Shown here: piece after piece, positions 33,939 through 42,186 of the stretch
Position numbering within the stretch: the first letter of the stretch is position 1
Layout: each line of letters begins with the position of its first letter
Assembly (NCBI RefSeq): GCF_021601385.1
Contig: NZ_BQHO01000023.1
Span: 1 to 64,000, forward strand
Reading direction: 5' to 3'
DNA length: 64,000 bases
Source of the DNA: Pseudomonas parasichuanensis
Lineage (GTDB): Bacteria; Pseudomonadota; Gammaproteobacteria; Pseudomonadales; Pseudomonadaceae
Translations under genes and position numbers: made by a program
The notes under the pieces: generated by a model
What the model was told of the DNA's origin: nothing
Database searches by the model: none
Seen by the model: only the letters and a program-made list of their open reading frames with translations

Positions 33939-34508
33939 TCAACTCAGGTTGAGCCGGTGGATAACCTGGCTCAGGTCATCCGGATCGGCAGCTGTGGTGA
34001 AGCCTGCCGCCTTGGCCAGGTCGCGCATGGGCTGGTTGGCTGCCGAGTCGATCGAGTACATCTGCCGCAAGCCCTTGGCCTTGGCATGATCAATCAGGTG
34101 CCTGAGCAACAATCTGCCCAGCCCATGATGTTGCCAGCTGTCGAGAACCGTCACGGCACACTCGCAGGTGTCATTGCCGACAGCGGCTGCGTAGCGGGAA
34201 ATACCCACCTCCTGCAGTTCGCCATCCACGTGGGCGAGGGCGACGAAAGCCGCCTGTCGGTCCTGGTCGACCTGCATCAGCTGGTCGAGCATGGCCTTGC
34301 CGGGCTCCTTGACCTGGCAAAGGAAGCGAAAATGCCGCGACTCGGGCGAAAGGCGTTCGATGAAGGCCTTTTCCCGCTCTCGGTCCTTGGCTTGCAACGG
34401 CCTGACGAGCACATGGGTGCCGTTATCGAGGGCTTCGATCCAGTGCTCGCCTGCGGGTGTCGGAAAGGGCGGTTTGGAGGGTTGCTTTGAACGTTCGGCG
34501 GGGGTCAT
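33939..34508 (-). CDS. GNAT-family acetyltransferase (paralogue)
   Basis: A 189-aa GNAT protein. The acetyl-CoA motif is ECAVTVLDSWQHHGLGRLLLRHLIDHAKAKGL. It is paralogous to the 30179 protein: both share EHWxE-LD-GTxVL-RPL, then VALAHVDG-LQ--G-SRYA and CECAV. ATG 34508 follows GAGGATATGCC. A perfect TTGAC-N4-GTCAA box lies 64 bp upstream (34572). Two related GNATs in one FNR-box island suggest modification of shared targets under oxygen limitation. Confidence 0.85.
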   Translation of the reverse strand: MTPAERSKQPSKPPFPTPAGEHWIEALDNGTHVLVRPLQAKDREREKAFIERLSPESRHFRFLCQVKEPGKAMLDQLMQVDQDRQAAFVALAHVDGELQEVGISRYAAAVGNDTCECAVTVLDSWQHHGLGRLLLRHLIDHAKAKGLRQMYSIDSAANQPMRDLAKAAGFTTAADPDDLSQVIHRLNLS

Positions 34509-34571
34509 GGCATATCCTCGGCATTGATTGAACCAGGGAAGGCCAGTGTCGGCGCTTGACTGCGAGTTGAC

Positions 34572-34585
34572 TTGACAGTTGTCAA
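34572..34585. promoter_or_regulatory. FNR/Anr-type box between GNAT and second FNR gene
   Basis: TTGAC-agtt-GTCAA, a perfect dyad, 64 bp from the GNAT start and 137 bp from the FNR-type start. Confidence 0.7.
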
Positions 34586-34722
34586 AGGATTGGCAGCTGG
34601 CGTGGATTCATCTGCAGCAAGCCCAGGCGGGTGTTATCGACCCTTGGTCGGCCATGGCGCAAACCTTTTGCAGCCCAGCTAACTTGAATACATGCCTGCA
34701 GGAACAAAGCGGAGGCATCGTC

Positions 34723-35454
34723 ATGTCTGGCGCTGCGCAAAGTGGTGCAACACAACATGTGAAGTGCCTTGCCTGCTCATTGAGTCGGCTTTGTCTGCCT
34801 GCCAGCCTTAGTGCCGACGAAGTGGAACAGCTGGAGCGCATCGTGCGCCGAAATCGCCCATTGAAGCGGGGCGAGTACCTGTTCAAGGCCAACCAGCCGA
34901 TGGAGCATGTGTTCGCTCTGCGTTCGGGGGCGGTCAAGAGTTTTCTGCTCGATGCCGATGGTAACGAGCGGGTCACAGGCTTTGTTCTGCCCGGGGAAAT
35001 GCTCGGTCTGGATGCTATCGGTGCCAGCCACTACCGCAGTTTTGCGGTGGCGCTGGAGGTTTCGCTGGTCTGCTCCATCAGGCTGAATCAACTGGTGGAT
35101 CTGTCGGGCCAGATCCCGGGGCTGCGCTATCAACTGCTGCACATGCTCAGCCTGGGGATCCAGGGCAAGGACGAGCACCTGCGCTGCTGCCACGGGCGGG
35201 CCGACCAACGGCTTTCGATCTTTCTGCTGGGTATGGCCGCGCGTTACCAGGCCCGAGGCTTGAGCGCCGATCTGTTCAACCTGCCCATGTCCCGGGGGGA
35301 TATCGCGAACTACCTGGACCTCACCTTGGAAACCGTCAGCCGGGTGTTCGGCCGTTTCATTGATGAAGGCTTGGTGCAATGTGCCGGGCGGGAAGTCAGG
35401 CTTGTCGATGAGCAAGGCCTGATCAATCTCAGCCGCCTGGAGGGATCCACTTGA
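34723..35454 (+). CDS. FNR/ANR-type [4Fe-4S] oxygen-sensing regulator (second of two)
   Basis: A 243-aa Crp/Fnr protein. Cluster cysteines are CLACSLSRLC (CxxCxxxxxC) near residue 13, with the fourth in SLVCSIRLNQL. The HTH is SRGDIANYLDLTLETVSRVFGRFIDEGLV, with the canonical E-T-V-S-R recognition residues that read TTGAT-N4-ATCAA. ATG 34723 has GGAGGCATCGTC; the longer TTG-initiated frame from 34579 would place the start inside the FNR box and is rejected. Its 3' end overlaps a convergent reductase gene by 26 bp. Confidence 0.9.
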   Translation: MSGAAQSGATQHVKCLACSLSRLCLPASLSADEVEQLERIVRRNRPLKRGEYLFKANQPMEHVFALRSGAVKSFLLDADGNERVTGFVLPGEMLGLDAIGASHYRSFAVALEVSLVCSIRLNQLVDLSGQIPGLRYQLLHMLSLGIQGKDEHLRCCHGRADQRLSIFLLGMAARYQARGLSADLFNLPMSRGDIANYLDLTLETVSRVFGRFIDEGLVQCAGREVRLVDEQGLINLSRLEGST

Positions 35455-36160
35455 GGGTGGCCAGGAGCCTGTCGTACCGTTGCACGGGCCACCCTTGCCC
35501 GGAGGAGGCAGCCCAGGCCGGGCCGAGCAAATGGTCCGTGCGTAACCAGATGCGCTGCGCGGCGACGCCTTTTTGCCAGCAAAGGCGGGCAGCCTGTCGA
35601 GCCACCTGAGGCGCGGCGCAACAATACACCGTGTCCGGCAGAAAGGCGTCCAGCAGTTGCCTGAGATGCAACCAGCCGCTACTGCTGTCGCGTAGCTGCG
35701 GCAGCAGCGTCGAAACCCAGGCTTGACAGTCTTCCGGCAGCCTATGGGCCGAAATACCTTCGTGCGACAGCCGTATTTGTACCCCGGGTAGCCAGCAGCG
35801 AATTTCATCCAGCGCACCCAGCAACGGCAGCAGGCCCTCGCCGCGGCTGATTGCCAGTAGCCTCGCGCTTTGCAGGGGCAGTGGCCAGGCGCTGCCGAGC
35901 GGCCCCGAATAGTCGAGCAGATCCCCCACTTTGCCCAATCGCGTCGAGGCGTGGGTGGTAACAAGGAATCGCCCGGCCACCCCAGGCAGGCTCACATAAC
36001 TGCAGGGCCAGGACTCGGTGTGCCTGCCGAGCAGGCAGTACTGACCTGGCATCGCCTCGTCAGGTTGCCGGCCGCAAAGGGCCAGGCGCAGGTACTGCTG
36101 ATTGCCAGGCCCGTGCGGCAATTCGAGTAAGTGGACGCGTGCGCTGAAATCCCGGCCCAT
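35429..36160 (-). CDS. Ferredoxin-reductase-like protein (divergent)
   Basis: A 243-aa protein (252 if ATG 36187 is used). It looks like an FAD/NAD-binding reductase of the ferredoxin-NADP-reductase superfamily: RVHLLELPHGPGNQQYLRLALCGRQPDEAMPGQYCLL resembles the FAD-binding barrel, and LLAISRGEGLLPLLGALDEI takes the place of the usual GGxGxxP nucleotide motif. The motifs are degenerate, so activity is uncertain. ATG 36160 is favoured (GAGG 5 nt upstream) and puts the perfect FNR box 63-76 bp upstream, as in neighbouring genes. It could pass electrons in anaerobic redox balance. Confidence 0.6.
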   Translation of the reverse strand: MGRDFSARVHLLELPHGPGNQQYLRLALCGRQPDEAMPGQYCLLGRHTESWPCSYVSLPGVAGRFLVTTHASTRLGKVGDLLDYSGPLGSAWPLPLQSARLLAISRGEGLLPLLGALDEIRCWLPGVQIRLSHEGISAHRLPEDCQAWVSTLLPQLRDSSSGWLHLRQLLDAFLPDTVYCCAAPQVARQAARLCWQKGVAAQRIWLRTDHLLGPAWAASSGQGWPVQRYDRLLATLKWIPPGG

Positions 36161-36222
36161 TGCGGCCTCACTGTAGTTGTGACCCATCTGAGTTCAGCCT
36201 GGGCCCGGTCTGGTGCAGCACC

Positions 36223-36236
36223 TTGATCGCGATCAA
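36223..36236 (-). promoter_or_regulatory. Perfect FNR/Anr box upstream of the reductase-like gene
   Basis: TTGAT-cgcg-ATCAA, an exact consensus match. Confidence 0.8.
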
Positions 36237-36279
36237 ACCGGCCGGCGAGCGTGATCGTGGGCTCGTGACCATTCGATGT

Positions 36280-36705
36280 TCACTTGGCTTTCCAGTACTT
36301 CTGCATCTCCAGAAACAGGAACGAGGCGGTCCAGGTGATCAGCACCAGGCCGGTCAGCGCTTGCAGGCCGGTGAGGTACTTGAGGTGGCCGGTGGGGGCG
36401 ATGTCGCCGAAGCCTATGGTGGTGTAGGTGGTGAAGGAAAAATACACGCAGTCCAGAAAGCTCCCGTCGAAATTGCCGCTGAGCCTTCCCCAGCCCTCGG
36501 CATGGGCCATCAGGTAATAAGCCAGGGCAAAGCACCAGACTTCCACGGCATGGGCCAGCAACGCGCCGAATACCCCCGCGACGATACGGAACCTGCTCCA
36601 CAGCCTGAGGCGCGGTAGCCAGTCATTCAGGCGCAGCAGGCATTCGTAATGAATGACCACCACCAGGATCACGATCAGCATGTTGATCAGCGTGACAGTG
36701 AGCAT
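36280..36705 (-). CDS. Two-TM potassium-channel-like protein
   Basis: A 141-aa membrane protein with an Ion_trans_2 pore. The selectivity filter TTIGFGD (residues 95-101) lies between hydrophobic segments, in the pattern TM - TM - pore helix - filter - TM. No RCK/TrkA-N domain follows, so it is a minimal channel without a gating domain. It lies 28 bp downstream of the ftsH-like gene on the same strand and is probably its operon partner. Confidence 0.82.
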   Translation of the reverse strand: MLTVTLINMLIVILVVVIHYECLLRLNDWLPRLRLWSRFRIVAGVFGALLAHAVEVWCFALAYYLMAHAEGWGRLSGNFDGSFLDCVYFSFTTYTTIGFGDIAPTGHLKYLTGLQALTGLVLITWTASFLFLEMQKYWKAK

Positions 36706-36733
36706 CGTCGTTACTCGGGACGCGGTTGCAGGG

Positions 36734-38575
36734 TCACTGCTTGCTGGCGATCAAGGTATAGGTGGCGGGGTCAAGGACCCGCGGCAGCAGCGCCGGGAAC
36801 TCTTCCGGGGTGATGCTTTCCTTGGCCAGCAACAGGTGCGCACCGGCATCCAGGTCTGCGCGCCGCTGCTCGAGCAAAGTGCGGGCACGGCCGTAGGCCT
36901 CTTCCAGCAGGCCACGGATGCCGAGGTCGATCTCGCGGGCGGTCTGCTCCGAATAGTCCTTGCGCGCCTGGTGCAGCAGCGAGTCACCGAGGTAACTGGC
37001 CTGCTGGCGCTCCAGCACCGCCTGGCCCAGCGCTGCGCTCATGCCGAAGCGGGTAATCAGCTGTCGGGCGATATCGGTGGCGCGCCCCAGATCGTCGGCG
37101 GCGCCCGTGGAAATCTGACCGAACACCAGGTTTTCGGCGGCGCGCCCGGCCATCAGCACGACGAGCCGGTCGCGCAGCATTTGCGTGCTGATCAGATAGC
37201 GGTCATCGGTGGGCCGTTGCAGGGTGTAGCCCAGCGAGCCAGCGGCACGGGGGATGATCGACACCTTGTGTACCGGGTCCATCGCCGGCAGGCTGCTGGC
37301 GGCCAGCGCGTGGCCCATTTCGTGGTATGCCACCACCTGCCGCTCGTCGCTGCGCAGCACGTTGCCTTTGCGCTCGACACCGGCCATCAGCCGTTCGATC
37401 GCTGCAGTGAAATCCTTCAGCTCGACCCACTGGCTGGCCCGCCGGGTGGCGACGATGGCGGCTTCATTGACCAGGTTGGCCAGATCGGCGCCTGTCAGGC
37501 CCGGCGTGAGTTCGGCAATGCGCTCGCAATCAAGGTCGTTCTTGTAGACGATCTTGTGCAGGTGCACCTTCAGGATCGCCAGCCGGCCCTTGCGGTCGGG
37601 CCTATCGATGAGGATCTGCCGGTCGAAGCGTCCGGCGCGCAGCAGTGCCGGGTCCAGCACTTCGGGCCGGTTGGTCGCTGCCAGCAGCACCACGCCTTCG
37701 CGCGGGTCGAAGCCGTCCAGTTCGGCCAGCAGTTGATTGAGGGTCTGTTCTTTCTCGTCATTGCCGCCCAAGTTGCCGATGCCGCGCATCTTGCCCAGGG
37801 CATCCAGTTCATCGATGAAGATGATGCAAGGTGCTGCCTGGCGGGCCTGATCGAACAGGTCACGGACCCGCGCAGCGCCCACGCCCACGAACATCTCGAC
37901 GAACTCCGAACCTGAGATCGAGAAAAACGGCACTGCCGCTTCCCCGGCAATGGCTTTGGCGACCAAGGTCTTGCCAGTGCCGGGTGGGCCGACCAGCAAC
38001 GTGCCTTTGGGCACATGCGCGCCAAGGCGTGCGTACCAGGCTTTGTTCTTGAGAAAAGCGACGATTTCCGTCAGCTCATCCTTGACCTCATCGATGCCCG
38101 CAACATCGGCGAAAGTGACCTTGATATCGTTCTCGACATACACCCGCGCCCGTGACTTGCCAACGCCCATCAAACCGCCCAGGCCTTGTTTCTGCCCCAG
38201 GCCGTGAAAGAGGAAGTACCACAGCACCAGCATCATCAGCACTGGCATGAACCAGCCGACCACGGTCGCCAGGGTGCTGTCCTCCGCGACACCACTGAAT
38301 GCCACGCCCGAGCGCCCCAGTTGCTCGCTCAGTGCCGGGTCGACACGTACAGTGGAAAACACCGTGTGCCCGTCGATGGGCTCTTGCAAGCGGCCCAGGA
38401 TGCGTTCGCGTTCGACATGCAGGTCGCTGACCTTCTGCTGCTCCAGCAACTGCAGGAACTGGCTGTAAGGGATGGCCTGCACGGCCGGCCGGCTGAACAG
38501 GCCGAACTGCGCGGCAGCCAGCACGGCCAGCCCGACTGCCAGGAAGTACAGCTTCCAGGGCTGCTCGTTGTTCAT
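36734..38575 (-). CDS. ftsH: Second FtsH-type ATP-dependent membrane zinc protease
   Basis: A 613-aa AAA+ metalloprotease. Two TM helices ([18 protein letters not shown] and [27 protein letters not shown]) flank a short periplasmic domain. Walker [19 protein letters not shown], Walker [12 protein letters not shown] and an SRH ([25 protein letters not shown]) follow. The zinc site is HEMGH, where housekeeping FtsH has HEAGH. The start after GAAGGAGG is ATG 38575; 38581 is too close. Because it sits in an accessory stress island, I infer it is an additional copy, comparable to accessory FtsH2 proteins on stress islands of P. aeruginosa clone C. An FNR box lies upstream of the preceding small gene. 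Confidence 0.9.
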   Translation of the reverse strand: MNNEQPWKLYFLAVGLAVLAAAQFGLFSRPAVQAIPYSQFLQLLEQQKVSDLHVERERILGRLQEPIDGHTVFSTVRVDPALSEQLGRSGVAFSGVAEDSTLATVVGWFMPVLMMLVLWYFLFHGLGQKQGLGGLMGVGKSRARVYVENDIKVTFADVAGIDEVKDELTEIVAFLKNKAWYARLGAHVPKGTLLVGPPGTGKTLVAKAIAGEAAVPFFSISGSEFVEMFVGVGAARVRDLFDQARQAAPCIIFIDELDALGKMRGIGNLGGNDEKEQTLNQLLAELDGFDPREGVVLLAATNRPEVLDPALLRAGRFDRQILIDRPDRKGRLAILKVHLHKIVYKNDLDCERIAELTPGLTGADLANLVNEAAIVATRRASQWVELKDFTAAIERLMAGVERKGNVLRSDERQVVAYHEMGHALAASSLPAMDPVHKVSIIPRAAGSLGYTLQRPTDDRYLISTQMLRDRLVVLMAGRAAENLVFGQISTGAADDLGRATDIARQLITRFGMSAALGQAVLERQQASYLGDSLLHQARKDYSEQTAREIDLGIRGLLEEAYGRARTLLEQRRADLDAGAHLLLAKESITPEEFPALLPRVLDPATYTLIASKQ

Positions 38576-38602
38576 GGCCATCCCTCCTTCTGTTTGCGTG
38601 GG

Positions 38603-38731
38603 CTAGGCGATCAACAGGCAGTCTTTGACCTTGCTCACGCCTGGCGCCGACCAGGCCTTACGCTCCACCACTTTGCGCACGCACAGCAGGTGCTCCTCGA
38701 GCACAAGGTCTCGCAAATCAAGGTCGTTCAT
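38603..38731 (-). CDS. Small 42-aa protein upstream of ftsH-like gene
   Basis: A short frame, MNDLDLRDLVLEEHLLCVRKVVERKAWSAPGVSKVKDCLLIA, starts at ATG 38731 with GGAGCCCATC upstream and ends 27 bp before the FtsH start. An FNR box (38805-38818) lies 74 bp upstream, at the distance seen for other island genes. Its function is unknown; a regulator or substrate of the adjacent protease is possible. Conservation has not been checked. Confidence 0.5.
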   Translation of the reverse strand: MNDLDLRDLVLEEHLLCVRKVVERKAWSAPGVSKVKDCLLIA

Positions 38732-38804
38732 GATGGGCTCCGTTGGCAGACCGAAGGGGCAGGGGTGCCCTTCGCTGTTTTTACCCCTGCATCGGGCGAG
38801 GCGA

Positions 38805-38818
38805 TTGATAAAGGTCAA
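38805..38818 (-). promoter_or_regulatory. FNR/Anr-type box upstream of small gene and ftsH
   Basis: TTGAT-aaag-GTCAA, one mismatch to consensus. Confidence 0.7.
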
Positions 38819-38842
38819 ACTCGGCGAACTGACGCTACGTGG

Positions 38843-38856
38843 TTGACAAATGTCAG
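38843..38856 (+). promoter_or_regulatory. FNR/Anr-type box upstream of the OprI-like lipoprotein gene
   Basis: TTGAC-aaat-GTCAG, 60 bp before the lipoprotein start. Confidence 0.6.
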
Positions 38857-38915
38857 GCCGCTGCGGGTGCCGCGACCGATACTCAGGGTGTCTTGGCACC
38901 CACGAGGGTCTCTAC

Positions 38916-39170
38916 ATGCAACGTTATCTGCTGTTGGGGTGGGCGAGCCTGTTGCTGCTAGGCGCTTCAGGTTGCAGCCCGTGGCGCACCGCGGAATACG
39001 ACGCGCGTCTGGAGTCGGCAGAGAACAATGCTGCCACCGCCCGCTTGCGCGCCGATCAGGTGTGCTCCCGAATCGATCTGGTCGAGCAGACCGCCAATGA
39101 GGCCCTGCGCCGGGCAACCCAGGCTCAGGACCAGGTGCAGCAACTGCGGCAGCAGGCCAGGCGCAAGTAG
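38916..39170 (+). CDS. OprI/Lpp-like outer-membrane lipoprotein
   Basis: An 84-aa lipoprotein. The signal peptide ends in LLLLGASGC with the lipidated Cys20. The mature part is a helical heptad protein (EYDARLESAENNAATARLRADQV...TANEALRRATQAQDQVQQLRQQARRK) resembling the major lipoprotein OprI, and like OprI it ends in Arg-Lys, so covalent peptidoglycan linkage is possible. It differs by an internal Cys (DQVCSRID). The FNR-type box suggests an alternative Lpp for anoxic conditions. ATG 38916 has GAGGGTCTCTAC upstream. Confidence 0.78.
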   Translation: MQRYLLLGWASLLLLGASGCSPWRTAEYDARLESAENNAATARLRADQVCSRIDLVEQTANEALRRATQAQDQVQQLRQQARRK

Positions 39171-39187
39171 CAGCCGCAGGCGGCGGA

Positions 39188-40084
39188 TCAACCATGGATC
39201 GCCAGGATGCTGGAATGCACCTTGTACAAGGTCTGTTCGGTGGTACTGCCGATCACCTTGGCCTGCCCTGCGTGGTAAAGCGTGCCCATGACGACCACCT
39301 CGAAGCCATGCTGGTTGGCGTATTCACTGACAACGGTGCGAGCCGCGCCTCGCAGCACGTGCAGGTGATCCGGCTTGATGCCGCAGTGGCTGGCGAATGC
39401 GCTCAAGCGCTCCCGCGCCCGGCCGGTCACGTCCTCGATCCGTTCATCAGTCCAGGCGACGGGTGCGGCGGCATAGGCGACGAAACTGGCGCTGGGCTCC
39501 CAGGCCTGCAGCAGATGCAATTGCGCCCTGCAGGCGCGCGCCAGCAGTTGCGCGGCTTGCAGGATACGTTCGTTGAGTTTGCGGATGGCCGGATCATGTT
39601 CGACCAGGTCCACGGCGACCAGGATCTGCGCTGGCAGTGAGGCATCTGCCTGGGCCACCAGGTGCAGCGGGACAGGGCAGCGACGCAGCAATTGCCAGTC
39701 CAGTGGCGTGAGCAGGGCACGGCTGACGAGGGTTTCGTGGCGAATGTCTTTAATCAGCATTGCCACCCGGTGCACTTGTGCCAAGCGGATCAGGTCCTTG
39801 AGCGGGTCTTCGTCTTCCAGTGTTTCGGCATAGGCAGTGAGGCCCTGCTCGCCAAGCGCCTTCACCTGCTCGTGCAACCACGCCTTGCGGTGTTCCTCGT
39901 CCTGCTTGCGCGCGTTGCTGCGCAGTATCTGGTCAAGTGTGGCCAGGCGTGAAGGCAGGCGGTTCAGCAGCACCAGGTGCAACGTGGCGCCCGTCGCCTT
40001 GGCCAACGCTTGCGCGCGCGCCAGGGCGGGCGAGGGGTGCAGATCCGGGTGGCAGATCAATAACAGTCGCGTCAGGGCGTTCAT
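39188..40084 (-). CDS. Tandem universal stress protein, third of four
   Basis: A 298-aa double Usp protein. The start is MNALTRLLLICHPDLHPSPALARAQALAKATGATLHLVLL. The second domain ends EVVVMGTLYHAGQAKVIGSTTEQTLYKVHSSILAIHG, with the G-x2-G-x9-GST ATP pattern slightly changed. ATG 40084 is preceded by GTGGAGGCCACC. It is divergent from the fourth Usp, with a perfect TTGAT-N4-ATCAA box between them. Confidence 0.87.
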   Translation of the reverse strand: MNALTRLLLICHPDLHPSPALARAQALAKATGATLHLVLLNRLPSRLATLDQILRSNARKQDEEHRKAWLHEQVKALGEQGLTAYAETLEDEDPLKDLIRLAQVHRVAMLIKDIRHETLVSRALLTPLDWQLLRRCPVPLHLVAQADASLPAQILVAVDLVEHDPAIRKLNERILQAAQLLARACRAQLHLLQAWEPSASFVAYAAAPVAWTDERIEDVTGRARERLSAFASHCGIKPDHLHVLRGAARTVVSEYANQHGFEVVVMGTLYHAGQAKVIGSTTEQTLYKVHSSILAIHG

Positions 40085-40163
40085 GGTGGCCTCCACGGCG
40101 ATGGCCGCCTCGCTGGCGGCATACCGGTTCAGGCCAAGGGTGGCGCGATGGCGCCCGGGGGCC

Positions 40164-40177
40164 TTGATTTTTATCAA
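40164..40177. promoter_or_regulatory. Perfect FNR/Anr box between divergent Usp genes
   Basis: TTGAT-tttt-ATCAA, an exact consensus match, 80 bp from one Usp start and 70 bp from the other. Confidence 0.85.
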
Positions 40178-40246
40178 GTACCGACCAGCACGGGCTTCGA
40201 TAATGACACTCGCAGACAACCGCGCTGCTGCGCCGGGAGGTGACCG

Positions 40247-41137
40247 ATGAGCCCGTATCGCCGGATCCTGCTGATCATGACCGAGGTCCGGGCCAGTGCC
40301 GCGTTGTCCCGGGCCATGGCACTGTCTGCGGCCTCCGGTGCTTGCTTGCATGTGCTGGGCATCCACGAGTCTGCCGAGCTGCGGCTGCGTCATGCCTTGC
40401 AGGAGCCTGCCTTGCCCTCTGCCACGTTCACGCACTTCGTCTCAGGGCTCAAGGCGTTGATTGATGAACAGCCAGCCGTTGGCCTGCGCCCAGGCTTCGA
40501 GGCCATGGAAACCTCCAGCCCGCGTGATCTGGTTTCAGGTTACATTGCCCGCTACGCACCTGACCTGGTGATCAAGGACTGTCCAGGCTGCGCCCTGTTC
40601 GATCAGGTGGCACAGACCTCGCTCGACCAGGCGTTGTTGCATGCAAGCGCGGCACCGTTGATGTTCGTGCCGGCTGACGCCCCGGCTTTGCCTGGCAGTG
40701 TGCTGGTGGCGGTGGATGTCGCCAGCCTGACGCCGCAGAAGGACTCCCTCAACCATGAATTGCTCGCGGCGGGGCAACAGCTGGCTGCTCAATGCCGGGG
40801 GCAACTTCACGTGCTCTCGGTTTACGACCTGCCGGTCGCCATGCTGGCCAATCCTGATCTTGCCGGCCCCTGGGCTGACGAAGTACGCGAGTCGCTGCAG
40901 TTACCGTTCGACGCCCTCGCCGATGCCCATGGCATCCCCCTCTCGCACCGCTATTTCAGCGAAGGGGCGCCAATGCGGGTGATCAAGTCGCATATCGTCA
41001 AGTTGAAGATCGATGTGGTGGTGGTCGGCGTGGTGCAGGCCAGAGGCTGGGCCAGGTTGATCGGCGATACCACCGAACGACTCGTGAGCCATGCGCCGTG
41101 CAGTATCCTGGCCATCAGACCTGTGCCTGCCAGTTGA
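40247..41137 (+). CDS. Tandem universal stress protein, fourth of four
   Basis: A 296-aa double Usp protein beginning MSPYRRILLIMTEVRASAALSRAMALSAASGACLHVLGIHE. It ends VVVVGVVQARGWARLIGDTTERLVSHAPCSILAI; the GDTTE loop matches the second Usp (30912), which also starts with a LT/MTEV-type strand, so these two are the closest pair. The RBS is GGGAGGTGACCG. It is the last clear gene of the oxygen-limitation island. Confidence 0.87.
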   Translation: MSPYRRILLIMTEVRASAALSRAMALSAASGACLHVLGIHESAELRLRHALQEPALPSATFTHFVSGLKALIDEQPAVGLRPGFEAMETSSPRDLVSGYIARYAPDLVIKDCPGCALFDQVAQTSLDQALLHASAAPLMFVPADAPALPGSVLVAVDVASLTPQKDSLNHELLAAGQQLAAQCRGQLHVLSVYDLPVAMLANPDLAGPWADEVRESLQLPFDALADAHGIPLSHRYFSEGAPMRVIKSHIVKLKIDVVVVGVVQARGWARLIGDTTERLVSHAPCSILAIRPVPAS

Positions 41138-41205
41138 GTCACAGGGGATCGGCGCGTCGACCATGGGCCTCACTTCGAGGCAGAACAGCGCCTCGAAGGG
41201 CTGAA

Positions 41206-41370
41206 ATGGCATTCGACGATATCCTGCGCCGCGACATGCAGGTGGATGCCGACGATGCTTGCGCACTGTCGCTGCTGCTGCCCGGTGGATCTTGGCAATC
41301 CAGGCTGTTCGTGGCAGCGATGCTTGCTGGCATGCTGCTGGTCAATGCGGTGAAAGCATCACGGCGCTGA
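41206..41370 (+). CDS. Possible 54-aa membrane protein
   Basis: The frame MAFDDILRRDMQVDADDACALSLLLPGGSWQSRLFVAAMLAGMLLVNAVKASRR has one C-terminal TM-like segment and an AAGGGCTGAA sequence before the ATG. It is the only candidate gene in the 371-bp gap 41138-41508; the remainder shows nothing clear. Support is weak. Confidence 0.3.
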   Translation: MAFDDILRRDMQVDADDACALSLLLPGGSWQSRLFVAAMLAGMLLVNAVKASRR

Positions 41371-41508
41371 ATGGGGTAGCAGCCAGGTCGACTTCATGCC
41401 ACCGCAGGAAGGCAGCTGCAGCCTCTGCGACGGTTTTCATCCCGCTTCAGACTCTCTTCAGATTCGCCCCCGATACTCACCCTGACCAACCCATTCGGGG
41501 GGAGATTC

Positions 41509-42186
41509 ATGACGCAAGCCCTCTGGAGCAACCTGCTCCCATTGCCCATCGGCACCCACCCAGACCATCACGGCCATTTGTCCTTGCACCTGAATGACGA
41601 CCCGGGGCGTGGTGATCTGGAGCACTTCATCCATCAGTGTTTTGCCGAAGTACATCACGCCGATGTCCATCACTATCTGCCCGAGTTGCTGGCGCTGCAT
41701 GACAGCCATGGGCAACTGATCGCTGCGGCCGGCATGCGCCCGGCCAGCACCGGGCGGTTGTTTCTCGAACACTACCTGGACGAGCCGCTGGAGAGCACGA
41801 TTTCACGCCTGACGGGCGCGCCGCTGGGGCGCGATCGCCTGGTCGAGGTCGGCAACCTGGCATCCCTCAGCGCCGGCAGTGCGCGGATCATGATCATCGC
41901 CGTCACCTGGTTGCTGGCCACGCGCGGGCTTGAATGGGTGGCGTTTACCGGTGCGTCCACGTTGATCAACAGCTTCCAGCGCCTGGGGCTGGCCCCAACC
42001 GTGCTGGCGCCGGCCAACCCTGCGCGGCTCAAGGAACCTGCCGGGCAGTGGGGGAGTTACTACGATCAGCATCCCCAGGTGTTCGTCGGTGAGATTCAGC
42101 AGGGTTTCGCGCGGCTCAGTGCTGCTGGCGTGTTTCGACGCCTGGGTTTCCCGGCGCTGGACGAGGAGACCGGCCATGCCGCATGA
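41509..42186 (+). CDS. Thermostable hemolysin family protein
   Basis: A 225-aa protein of the thermostable-hemolysin family (named after Vibrio thermostable delta-hemolysin). It has the characteristic YLDEPLESTISRLTGAPLGRDRLVEVGNLASLSAGSARIMIIAVTWLLATRGLEWVAFTGASTLINSFQRLGLAPTVLAPANPARL. The VEVGNLAS...MIIAVTWLL region resembles autoinducer-synthase/GNAT-like folds, so acyl transfer is as plausible as haemolysis. It starts an operon in which genes overlap or abut down to the sensor kinase. Confidence 0.8.
   Translation: MTQALWSNLLPLPIGTHPDHHGHLSLHLNDDPGRGDLEHFIHQCFAEVHHADVHHYLPELLALHDSHGQLIAAAGMRPASTGRLFLEHYLDEPLESTISRLTGAPLGRDRLVEVGNLASLSAGSARIMIIAVTWLLATRGLEWVAFTGASTLINSFQRLGLAPTVLAPANPARLKEPAGQWGSYYDQHPQVFVGEIQQGFARLSAAGVFRRLGFPALDEETGHAA

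Noticed and set aside
34579-34722. N-terminal extension of the second FNR-type gene from TTG 34579
   Set aside because: The extension starts inside the FNR box and has no RBS, while ATG 34723 has GGAGG and begins the family homology.
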